From positions 70,136,274 through 70,200,273 of the forward strand of contig OZ035962.1 of the NCBI GenBank assembly GCA_964034945.1: a stretch of 64,000 nucleotides of DNA. The letters run 5' to 3'. Position numbers and translations under genes: made by a program. Source of the DNA: Chrysopilus asiliformis (lineage: Eukaryota; Arthropoda; Insecta; Diptera; Rhagionidae). This document shows positions 55,698-64,000 of this stretch, piece by piece (within the stretch, counting starts at the first letter, position 1; every line of letters begins with the position of its first letter). The notes under the pieces are model-generated. The model saw only the letters and a program-made list of their open reading frames with translations, was not told where the DNA came from and did not search any database.

Positions 55698-56141
55698 AAG
55701 GCCGGAATACAATTGGCCCGAAACAACATTTACGGCGACATTTCAGATTTTAAACTCATAACACCTTATGCTTCTTTATGCAATCAATCCGACCGACTTT
55801 GTCGTCGTAAAAAGTTGAATCGAATTTAATGTTTGTCGGTCAGCTCACCGTCAAAATTTCATGGCTGATTCAAAATGAAATCTTATGGGGACGTCATAAA
55901 ATCTAAATTTCGTCACTCAAGGGGAAATCAAAGAAGGTTATAGGAAATATAGGTTGTATGCTGTGTTGTTTACATTCCTGTATGATAATTGGTAACAAAA
56001 TATGTTATATGTGACTCACCATTCGACTGTCAAAATCAAATTAAAAACAAATGACGTTTAGAACAAAAAAGTGTGCACACTTGTATATGGAGAGCGACAT
56101 TGTCGCCGTAATCTGTGGCCGTAAATGTTGTGTCGCGCTTT
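55698..56141. mobile_element. MITE family with AAGGCCGGAATACAATTG end, copy 2
   Basis: Starts AAGGCCGGAATACAATTGGC, then AACATTTACGGCGACA. The right side has GACATTGTCGCCGTAA and GTAAATGTTGTGTCG, the start of the mirrored terminus, which is cut before the final AATTGTATTCCGG. Body shared with 47690-48003. Confidence 0.65.
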
Positions 56142-56718
56142 AAAAAAATGTCAATTCAGATTTCTCAGCCAAATTCTTGAAAAGATAAAACTTTTCTTGT
56201 TCCTTTTATATCATAGGAATTTATTTATTATAAGTATTTTTATTCGATACACATGAGAATGGCATTGGTTGCAGATTTTTGAATGCATTGTCCAAGTGTA
56301 TGTTTACTGTCGATTTTAACAAAAATCGACAGAAAAACTCCATTAATTTAACCGACAAATTGTGTGATTACGTAGAATTGCTACAAAATTTTGTAAAACT
56401 AAGTGAGTATAATTCACCTAGGTGGGCGGTCTTGTGTAGTCCAGGTTGCATTTGCCTGGATATAACCACGCCACAGGTTTTTTTCAATTTACATAAATTG
56501 ATTTTTAAATTAATCAGCACTCACTCAAACGGCCCATATTTGCGCCTGTGTAAGATACTGAGACTGTATTGAAATGTAAACAACGACAATCTTTAATGGG
56601 ACAAAGCTAGAGATTTTTTTTCTTTTCTGTTGTTCTCCAGTGACTTAAAGAATAAATTCTATAGTGGCAATTGAGTTGGACTTATGTGTTGGTTCGTTTC
56701 CATATTAGCTTTTTCAAT
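56142..56718. other. No gene called
   Basis: A 97-codon frame at 56279-56572 (+) is Cys/Leu-rich with no domain. No other structure. Confidence 0.4.
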
Positions 56719-57510
56719 TACGAGGGAGGCTGGAAAGTAGTCGGCTTAGGAATGAAAACACAGGTTTGTTTCGGCAAAACTAAATTCATTTCTCAATACA
56801 GTCTCCTTTTAGGGCGAACCACTTTGCCCAACGATTATTACTCTCCGAATAATATGATTTCTCGAAGTCCTCAAAATAGTTTCAGCGACGGACCTCCTCG
56901 TTCGATCCAAATCTCTGGCCTCCGAGCCATTTCTTTAAGTTTGGAAATAAATAATAGTCGAAGGGGACCAAATTTGGAGAATATGGTGGATGAGGAACCA
57001 ATTCGTAGTGCAATTCATGAAATTTTGCTATTGCTGCTGCGGTCTTGTGCGACCTTGCTATTGCTGCTGCGGTCTTGTGCGACCTTGCGTTGTCCTGGTG
57101 GAAGAGCACTTTTTTCTTCACCAAATGCGGCCAATTTCGCTTCAAATCGGCGTCGAATTGACCAACTATTTCTGCAAAATATACGCCAGTGTTCGTTTTG
57201 CCCTTTTTGAAGTATTCGATGTGAATGATACAATGCGAATCCCAAAACAACTGTGGGCTTGACCTTTTTAGCAGTCATACCCAGCTTGACCTTCTTCGTC
57301 TTTGATTCACTAGGAGAAGTCCACTGTTTCGACTGCTCCTTGATCTCTGGTGTGTTGTGGTGGATCCATGTTTCGTCCACGGCTACGAATTGCGGTTGAA
57401 CATTGCCAAACACACCTTTAAAGTTGTCAGACTGTCGCGCTTGTTGTCAACAAAGACCAAACGCGGCACCCATCTGACAGCGAGCTTCCTCATTCCCAAA
57501 TCTTCATGTA

Positions 57511-58086
57511 CACTCTCGAAAAAATCCGGGGACGAATTAACTCCGCCTGAAAACATAGCTAAAAGTTTAACACCGTAGCGCGGAGTTATTTTTACATTTG
57601 TATTTTACGGAGCTAAATATTCAATTTAACACCGTTTTGACCTAAATTTTAAATGAACTCCGAAAAGGAGTCAAAAATTCACTACAACTCCTTTTAGGAT
57701 TATTTATTTGTAAAGGGTGTTCACGTTTAGAAGAGGCTTGCCAATTGGCTTCAACAGCCTATTGGGAAGGCAAATGGTTTACAATTCGAGAGGTCCCGTG
57801 TTCGAGTCCCGGCAGAGACATGCAAGAAAAGTTGTTAACAAGTCAATATTAACTTTGGAAACACGAAAAAAAAACTCAAAACATCTCAAATGCTTGCAAA
57901 AAAAAAGAGAATTTGCGAGGTTTTTTTCTTGGTAATAAGTTGGTTTAACACCGAAAAATTGTTAAAAATTAACACCCATAAGGAATTGTTGTGAACTCCT
58001 AGCCCGGTGCTCGATTTTCTCCAATAGGTGATGGACTCCCTCAAACTCCCTTTCGGTGCGTAATCGACTCCATTTTTTCGAGAGTG
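57511..58086. mobile_element. Element with CACTCTCGAAAAAAT ends inside mariner
   Basis: CACTCTCGAAAAAAT starts both ends in inverted orientation. Removing it joins the mariner reading frame exactly (FDII then HEDLGM), so it appears to have inserted without a target duplication. The interior includes CTCCGAAAAGGAG and AACACCG words, and a tRNA-like segment at 57740-57825. CACT-type ends recall the CMC (CACTA/Chapaev) group, but those duplicate targets, so the class is open. Confidence 0.6.
57740..57825 (+). repeat. tRNA-like (pol III A/B box) segment
   Basis: ACAGCCTATTGGGAAGGCA resembles an A box and GTGTTCGAGTCCC matches a B box, spaced about 55 nt, followed by GGCAGAGAC. Stems are imperfect and no terminator T run follows at once. 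Probably a SINE-type or captured tRNA sequence, not a working gene. Confidence 0.45.
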
Positions 58087-58376
58087 TGATGTCAAAGGCG
58101 CTGAGTACCCATAAAGAGCGTTCAATTCGAAGTTGATATCGTTTTCTTTTTCAAAAACAAGTATCTAATCACTGCTTGATATTCGATTTTATTCATTGTT
58201 GTAAAAATGCAAAAGTTGTTCGCTTTCAATGACTGCCAAACACAAATTAAATGACGCAGCTGGCTGAAAATTTGACAGAAGTCATTGAACGGATAGTATT
58301 ATGAAAAACAACATTGCTTTGATACTGGTGGCGCTATCTCTTGCCTAGTCCGATTACTTTTCAGCCTGCCCTCATA

Positions 58377-58929
58377 TTCGTATAAATTTATTTCCATAAT
58401 ACAATATACGAATTCTTTATTGGATAGTGCTTCCATACTTGAAAGATTTTAAACATGATTTAAAATATTCTAAATTTTTTCATACAAAAATTATCTTTTA
58501 GATTTTTTTCAAGATTTGGAAATAATCATTGTAATCAATTAAAATCAACAATTATTATTTAACTTATTTAAAAAATCTTTTAGCCGCTACTTTTCCCTGA
58601 AAAATAAAATTTCATTGACTATCCCAATAAACAGTCAACTGTTTCACATTTAGGAGGCAAATAAGGAAATGTGTTTGAGAATTATAATTGTGGAAAATGT
58701 TATCCTCCTTAATTCATTTCCAGCATTATACAAAAATGTAGGAATTTTTATTGTCTCTAACTTTTGCCACACATAAGACTATTAAAACATAATGAATACT
58801 ACGATTGCCACACAATCATGATATACCCTATATGGCGTGACTGTAAACATTCAAATATATTCAATTTCATTATACCACTTCGATTGAATTTTTTTAAAAC
58901 TGCGCCTATGTAAAATTGCATTATGAACG
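58377..58929. other. No gene seen
   Basis: AT-rich, no motif. Confidence 0.45.
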
Positions 58930-59600
58930 ATGTTGTCTTATAACGACGTATGGTTTTCGAGACAATCGCTAAAAGCGGTTCCGTTAGTATGGGGAAGCGG
59001 AAGGAGTGGTCCGATTTTGTTAGTTAATGACCTCGACCTTCCATTTTACAAAAAAAAGGACTGTTTCAAGTTTCTAGCATAATTCGTCCCCAAGTTATCG
59101 TGTCCACGGACATGCAGATAGACAGACGGACGTGACAAAAATCAAATTGATTCATCACTCTAAACCCGTGGTTCCCAAACTGGGGGGCGTGGGGCCACGG
59201 CCAGGGTGGCGTGAAGCTATTTCAGCGGCGCCCCCCTCGGGGGCTTAGAGTTACGGATGGTAGTCGAGAAAAAATTTGAAATTAACATTTCAAGATATTG
59301 TTCTCGTCTTGTCTAATAAAAACAAAGCAGCGTTGCAGACTTAATCTGGAAAGCGATCTCCGGTGTGCTCTGTCAAACATCAGACCTAATATTCAGATTT
59401 TAGTGAAAGAAAAAATTTTTTCAGTTTTTTTTTTTGTAGAAATTAGGGAAATAATTAATTGAAATGGACTGTTTGATAAGTGTTCAAGGGGGGCGTCAAC
59501 TGAAAAAGTTTGGGAACCACGGCTCTAAACACACTCGGGAAATTCATTTTTTTGTCCGACAATTAGTTCTAATCGTTACAAATGGTAGAGCAAACCTATT
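58930..59600 (-). repeat. Family G repeat, reverse, split by a hAT-like MITE
   Basis: The part before 59166 holds a reversed GTCY run (AGACAGACGGACGTG) and the TCCGATTTTGT block. The part after 59530 holds the core on the minus strand: ACTCGGGAAATTCATTTTTT then TGTCCGACAATTAGTTC. Removing the nested element restores the usual order. Confidence 0.65.
59166..59522. mobile_element. hAT-like MITE (357 bp)
   Basis: 16-bp inverted termini CCGTGGTTCCCAAACT, flanked by the perfect 8-bp duplication CTCTAAAC (59158-59165 and 59523-59530). The terminus is close to the CAGNGGTTCNCAAACT ends of hAT/Charlie-type elements. G-rich subterminal runs (GGGGGGCG, CGCCCCCC). Non-coding. Confidence 0.85.
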
Positions 59601-59675
59601 ATACTGATTTGTGAGCAAACCTATGATACTTATTTGTGAGCAAACCTATTATACTCATACAGAGTCTTAGAACCT

Positions 59676-59716
59676 CTTAGGGATTTTCCCCTAAGCTCTG
59701 GCTGAAACTATAAAAA
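59676..59716 (+). mobile_element. Non-LTR 3' UTR stub, copy d
   Basis: Only the 3' UTR word CCCCTAAGCTCTGGCTGAAA with CTATAAAAAAGG remains, matching the ends of copies a, b and c. Confidence 0.55.
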
Positions 59717-59729
59717 AGGCTATAAAAAC

Positions 59730-59925
59730 GTGTAATTTCTGACGAAATTGCGATTTTTAAATAAGCCGCCATTTTGTTCAATTCTGATAAACAGACTTTC
59801 ACCAAAAATTGATAGCATCGTCCCATTCCATGACCAAACACCCCTATAAAGTTTTATTACTGTAGCTCAAGTCGTTTTTGAGACATCCTGTAAGCAGACT
59901 GACAGACAGAAAGACATTTCGACTC
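59730..59925 (-). repeat. Family L repeat, partial, reverse
   Basis: TTGCGATTTTTAAATAAGCC, GCCATTTTG, GATAGCATCGTCCCATTCCA and a GACTGACAGACAGAAAGAC run, in the same order as 35450-35600. Confidence 0.55.
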
Positions 59926-60099
59926 GGCTCGGGAAATGTGTTTTTTGGCAAAATCAAGAAGATGAAATTTTTCAAGACCACAATACTTTTTATATTTCGT
60001 AAAAGAAACATATCTCTAATTAGATTTTGATTGGAGTTTTCAACTGTGGAAAAAACGACTTTTCTAGCTCTAAAAAAGAAATTTGAATGACAAGTTTAA

Positions 60100-61600
60100 T
60101 TTCCAATTCACTTTTCAACAATTTGTTTGAGATTCGTCACATGGAAGCACTGTTCGTTGCCACTATTTGGATACCGATCCAACTACCACCTGTCTAACTT
60201 ACTGCCCCCCGTCTTCGACTGCTTTGAGGATTGTTTTGCTGATATTTACTGACTCCACACGACTTGATTCCACTTTGCCCATTCCTTTCTCGCTGCGGGA
60301 CTCTTTCTTAATCTGCTCATCGTTTCTTGGTTCTTTTTTTTATCAACTGTAGAGGCAAACCACCGCTGCTTCGTGTTGCTGTTTTTCATTATTCGCTGAT
60401 GTTTCGCTTTGGTCGGTCTGCCATCGCGTCATTGTGGTTTGCCTGCTTCCTACTGCCATCGAGTTTTGTACTTGCTTTAGCAGTCATTTGAATCAGAAGC
60501 AGTACGGCTCAGAAAAACCCCCGCTTAACCCCTCGACTATACACCATCTTTGTAAGAGTGCTGCTTGCTGCCGCGGGTTATTTAAGTTGGCAGCCAACAG
60601 CCGCGGCAACTTCCTCCAGTTCAAATCGTCGTCAGTCGTCACAGTTTATTGAAGCTGAAGCTTGGAAGCGCGCGCGACGCTCGAGTTAAAATCCGCGTCA
60701 CATTCTCTACCAGCGCCACATAAAAATCAACTTGAATTTTGTCAGTTTCGTGTTTAGTTTTATCAGAGAATTTGCCTAAGACTATCGGAATTCAAATTCC
60801 AGAGCGTTCCGTTGTGTTTTTGAATTCATATTGGTTTCTCATTCAAATACGGTCGGTTGAGATTTGGTCATTGGTAATCTTGCAAATTGAAACGTTCGCG
60901 GATTTTTACTCGACTTATCCGTATATCGAAATTTTGTACAGTCCGTCTAGAAAAAGGATTAAATTGCGATTTAAATTTATTTGCCGAGTATTGTCAGCCA
61001 GTATTAGGAATTTTTCTGAATTACACTTGGATTAAATTCACAGTAAAAGAATCTGGAAATAATTTAGAGGTGAAATCAAAAAATTTCCACGACGAATTTT
61101 TCACAGTGCCATAATTTGCATTATTTTGAAAATTGTTCATTTTAAAACTTTGATAACTAAATAAAAATTGTGTTCTTATTGAGTTCAAATCAAATCATTG
61201 TGATAGTTTCAAAAAATTGTAAATTTAGTGTGATATCAAAATTAAAAATCGTCCAACATAGCAAAAATATATAATTGGTGGAAATCAGTTCTATTTTGGT
61301 GTTAATTTTCATTCAGCGAAAAGAAACTTGGCTTTACATTGTTCCGAAAAGTGTTTTTTTGGGAAAAATTCATGAATTTTGGTGTTGATGCTTTTATCAT
61401 AACAAAAAAAAAACACGAGTCCACTCCACACCCAACTGAAGACAGAGTGAAAAAAACAGGCGCAGAAAGAAAAATTCGAATTTCAACAACGATCGCGGTG
61501 ACGACGATTGCGAACATCAGTACCGAGCTAAAGCAACCAACAATTTTTAGATTGGATTTATTAGCAATAATTGTCTTTTGAATATTTTATGCAACGAATC
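60100..61600 (+). promoter_or_regulatory. GC-richer island; possible promoter and 5' UTR
   Basis: This stretch lacks recognisable repeats and has much higher GC in 60150-60720. TATTTAAG at 60579-60586, TCAGTC at 60632-60637 and TCAGTT at 60742-60747 are initiator/TATA-like words, but none are at ideal mutual spacing. Frames at 60739-61035 and 61339-61581 have no recognised product. An alternative promoter of the gene at 32099 (if transcribed rightward through the window) or the start of another gene are both possible. Confidence 0.25.
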
Positions 61601-62302
61601 TTAATCGAATAATATTTTCTACGTGAATAAATTGTATATAAATGATTTTATACATCGTATATATCTACAGTATAAAAATGTACGTAGGTATTTGTAAAAT
61701 TAAGTGATCACATCAAATATTTAAATCATACAAAAATTATAATGAATTTCAATCAGAATTTATTGTAAATTTTTGCTGCGTCCTTTGTGCGAACAAACGA
61801 ATTGAAGACATGGCTAAAGATTGAATTTTCAGCGGTCAAGCTTAAGAAAGACACTTCTATATACCTAATAATAATATTAACAATAATGATAATACTCAAT
61901 TGATGTTCATGTGGTAAGAATTACCAGCATTGTCGATTGCCGCCAACTTGGAATTGTCGGAATCGCTATGGCTGATGTCATTTAAATGCCTAAAGCTTAC
62001 CGCGCGCTCTTTTTGCAACACCGGTTATTATTTGAGTTTTGTAACCTGGTATTACTATCGGGGATAATATCTTACATCCATTTGATTCATATATGTAAAA
62101 TTACAATAATTTGCAGAAATCACACAAAGCAATTCGTGTTTCTTTCTGAATCCACTAAGTGAGGTCTTACACAAGCTAAACTTTTTTCTCCCTAAAAAAT
62201 GTCGCACATAAAAGATCAGTTGAATTGATTTTCAAGTGTAAGATCTCTCAAATATATTTTAAATATGAGAATATTACATACGGTTAGGAATTTTGACAGC
62301 TA
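61601..62302. other. No gene seen
   Basis: AT-rich sequence, nothing recognised. Confidence 0.4.
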
Positions 62303-62311
62303 CTTTAATCC

Positions 62312-62591
62312 CACGGCATAGAGACAAACAAGGTATGCTGTAAACTCAAATCTGACATTTCGTTGCTACGTCACTTGTGCCGATTAGTTCGTCAAGTGCA
62401 GAAGGAATTTTGTATTCTGGATGTTTTTTTTTAAATTTGTGCGATCTAAATAAGATATTTGTAAATTAGTGGACTGATTGCATTAAATAGTGATCAATAA
62501 ACATAAAAATTAATTAAAAAAACTCGGCACAAATGACGTCACACCTGACTATCAAAAGTTTACAGCATACCTTGTTTGTCTGTATGCCGTG
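62312..62591. mobile_element. MULE-like MITE, copy 2 (280 bp, intact)
   Basis: Inverted termini beginning CACGGCATASAGACAAACAA. A perfect 9-bp duplication CTTTAATCC flanks it (62303-62311 and 62592-62600). The body (TGACATTTCGTTGCTACGTC and TGACGTCACACCTGACTATC) is shared with 49217-49713 in the opposite orientation. Confidence 0.85.
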
Positions 62592-62861
62592 CTTTAATCC
62601 AACGCAAAATGTAATGCGACTCCAAACTTAAAAGAAAGTTTCAATATTTTTTGGGTTGAATTGTAAAAAAAAAAAGAATTGAAATTAGATTTCAATACAA
62701 AAAGATTACAATTGAATTTATTAAAATGTTTTTTCGATTAGATTTCAATCAAAAGCGTCAGCCATAACTATAGTGTTCAACAGGAGTACTTGATAGGATT
62801 CTTCATGAACGCAAAGTTATATTTATACATTCTGGGTTAAAAACTAAACTTACCTGAATTA

Positions 62862-62935
62862 AACATCAAACTGTATTCGAAGACATAGCCGCTTTGCGTT
62901 TTGAATAGTAGTTTCAGGACAGGGACAGGTATCCC
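62862..62935 (-). CDS. Weak candidate exon end on the minus strand
   Basis: On the minus strand AATTCAG|GTAAGT is a full 5' splice consensus, with the donor at about 62855-62861. Upstream about 24 codons are open (LKLLFKTQSGYVFEYSLMFN). A MITE begins at 62936, so any acceptor is either beyond it or destroyed. No domain recognised. Confidence 0.2.
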
Positions 62936-63183
62936 TCGAGTTACGCAGTTAATTGGTTCCGTGTAAGTCGAAACCGCGTATGTGGAGACTCAGGATTAAT
63001 GCAAAACAATACATACCTATTATCTGTTTTATATAAAAACATTAAATCTATAATTACAATATTTTCTTTTTAAATAAAAATTGCTCCAAAACTGCACCGC
63101 GTAACTCGAGCACTGTCGCAATTTTTTCCCCCGTAACTCGAAATTCGCGTAACTCAAGTACCGCGTAACTCGGGGGATACCTG
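62936..63183. mobile_element. MITE with CGTAACTCGAG subterminal repeats (248 bp)
   Basis: CAGGTATCCCTCGAGTTACG on the left mirrors CAGGTATCCCCCGAGTTACG from the right. GCGTAACTCG words recur about five times. TA follows the right end; the left flank is GA. Ends and repeat style recall pogo/Tigger MITEs. Confidence 0.7.
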
Positions 63184-63212
63184 TAACTCAATTGGTAGTG
63201 CAATAGGCTCGT

Positions 63213-63520
63213 AAAGCCTTGTATACACGGTAGAGAAAACACGCGAGAGCTCTACTGAAAAAAAAATCGTAGAGCACGTACGTTTTCACGAGCTAGGCGT
63301 TCTATCTGCTTTTTCAACATGTTGAATAAACTATAGAGAAATTTTTGAGACGTGTAATTCTCGCCAAACAACGTTTACATGGTAGAAAACTTTCGCCTAA
63401 AATGTCTCGCGTAGAAGTCGTATTGAGCTATACCGCAGAGCTTTACATGGCTGTTTACACGTCTGTAGCGAGATTTTTCTCGAACTCTCGCGTATTTTCT
63501 CTGCCGTTTACACAAGGTTT
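63213..63520. mobile_element. MITE (about 308 bp) with 35-bp inverted termini
   Basis: AAAGCCTTGTATACACGGTA on the left and AAACCTTGTGTAAACGGCAG from the right, both continuing AGAGAAAAYACGCGAGAG. Words GCGAGAG/CTCTCGC recur. Target duplication not resolved. Confidence 0.65.
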
Positions 63521-63524
63521 AACA

Positions 63525-64000
63525 GAAAAATTCAAGGTTGGAATCCGTCTGAAGTCAAGTAAAGATTAAAAAGAATTAGAATTTATTCAAGGCGAAAATT
63601 AAAATGGCGCTTCAAATTTGATTATTTGTCGGACGACCCTCTTTATTACAGTATTAGTATTTATCTTTTAAATAAGATTATTTCAAAAATATCAGGGCTG
63701 GAACGCGTAAACTGATAAATGATAATCCCCTGGGTGATAATTTGAAGTGATAGTTTTCATAAGAAGCATCGCGTAACACTATCATTTTAAAATTATCATT
63801 TTCCATATTACGCGAAAATAAAGTATTTCTAATAAGGCAAGTTTCTGTCTTTTTTGATGCACAAAAACATACCCAAAGCGTAGACAATATCTACCATTTC
63901 CGCATGAACTTAAACAGATCAGCATTAAGGTAGAAGCAAATTGACAGCTGCATGCAACACTGAACATTGAAACACTAATATTAAACATAACCCGGCCTTT
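63525..64000. other. No gene seen
   Basis: Overlapping minus frames at 63678-63988 lack motifs. ATTATCAT words recur near 63715-63800. Confidence 0.4.

Larger units (their letters stand above)
56786..58196 (-). pseudogene. mariner transposase pseudogene
   Basis: Start MNKIEYQAVIRYLFLKKKT at 58196 downward, then a frameshift and deletion. After the insertion: HEDLGMRKL, RWVPRL, VDETWIHHNTPEIKEQSKQW (first catalytic Asp), another frameshift, then KKVLFHQDNARSHK (second Asp), PPYSPNLVPFDYYLFPNLKK (third Asp in the mariner D,D34D pattern) and a C terminus ending KGDCIEK before TGA at 56786-56788. The usual SPDL is SPNL here. The decapeptide RSHKTAAAIA is duplicated in tandem (30-bp repeat at about 57030-57085). 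Several frameshifts make it non-functional. Confidence 0.85.
56721..58374 (-). mobile_element. mariner element, decayed, with internal insertion
   Basis: The left terminus CGAGGGAGGCTGGAAAGTAG mirrors the right one, TGAGGGCAGGCTGAAAAGTA read inward. TA flanks both sides (56719-56720 and 58375-58376). Transposase remnants run on the minus strand from 58196 to 56786. A 576-bp element is inserted at 57511-58086. Confidence 0.85.

Noticed and set aside
56279..56572. 97-codon plus-strand frame
   Set aside because: No domain or context; consistent with chance in a window of this size.
60579..60747. Firm TATA/Inr promoter assignment
   Set aside because: The TATA-like and initiator-like words are not at the 28-31 nt spacing, so only a possible island is reported.
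63184..63222. tRNA-like string TAACTCAATTGGTAG with a GGCT/AGCC stem
   Set aside because: No B box follows, and the sequence lies at the junction of two MITEs.

Overview
This is AT-rich animal nuclear DNA, most likely from an insect and plausibly a fly. The evidence is a mariner-type transposase, Tc1, pogo, hAT and TTAA-target elements, CR1/jockey- and RTE-like non-LTR remnants, a GTCY-bearing dispersed repeat whose architecture is known from Drosophila, and a host exon with a fly-like start context. No prokaryotic operon, rRNA gene, CRISPR array or intact viral gene was seen. Species cannot be assigned.

Host gene content is sparse. The one well-supported host coding segment is a first coding exon at 32099-32518 (+). 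It encodes 140 residues and ends at a phase-0 AAG|GTAAGT donor. Its start (RTTLQTVPE) resembles the N terminus of MARK/PAR-1 kinases (RTPLPTVNE, recalled), so par-1 is proposed tentatively. No kinase domain follows, so the rest of the gene would lie beyond 64000 and most of the right half would be its first intron. A TATA box and Inr-like site lie about 700 bp upstream of the ATG. A 31-nt candidate microexon at 14604-14634, a 3' splice-site-like signal at 31347, and GC-richer stretches at 36.1-36.7 kb and 60.1-61.6 kb are further candidates for parts of this or another gene.

The rest is a transposon graveyard with readable insertion history. At 6.4-12.0 kb a TTAA-flanked element was invaded by a hAT-like element, whose target duplication was then split by a second hAT-like copy; part of this block is also tandemly duplicated. 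At 16.6-18.6 and 52.4-53.8 kb are pogo/Tigger-like elements, each carrying a nested MITE. At 44.9-46.6 kb two copies of a Tc1 3' half lie head to head as an 0.8-kb-arm palindrome. At 49.2-50.3 kb a MULE-like MITE contains a hAT-like MITE inserted at its very tip. At 56.7-58.4 kb is a decayed mariner with an internal element. At 41.6-43.0 kb a 1.39-kb terminal-inverted-repeat transposon carries a 262-codon open frame with SDTCGVQNRN and GHSYMECDSMHSAIE motifs, the largest open frame in the window.

Two dispersed families recur. Family G has the core CGGACACAAAAATGAAyTAC followed by a GTCY microsatellite. Family L contains 'ACCGTTATTGAGATAT' words and ends near GTTGACCACAACTGATATTT. Four copies of one non-LTR 3' end, and many unrelated foldback MITEs, are scattered among them. 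No convincing novel multi-gene system was found; the interest lies in element structure and in candidate exons.
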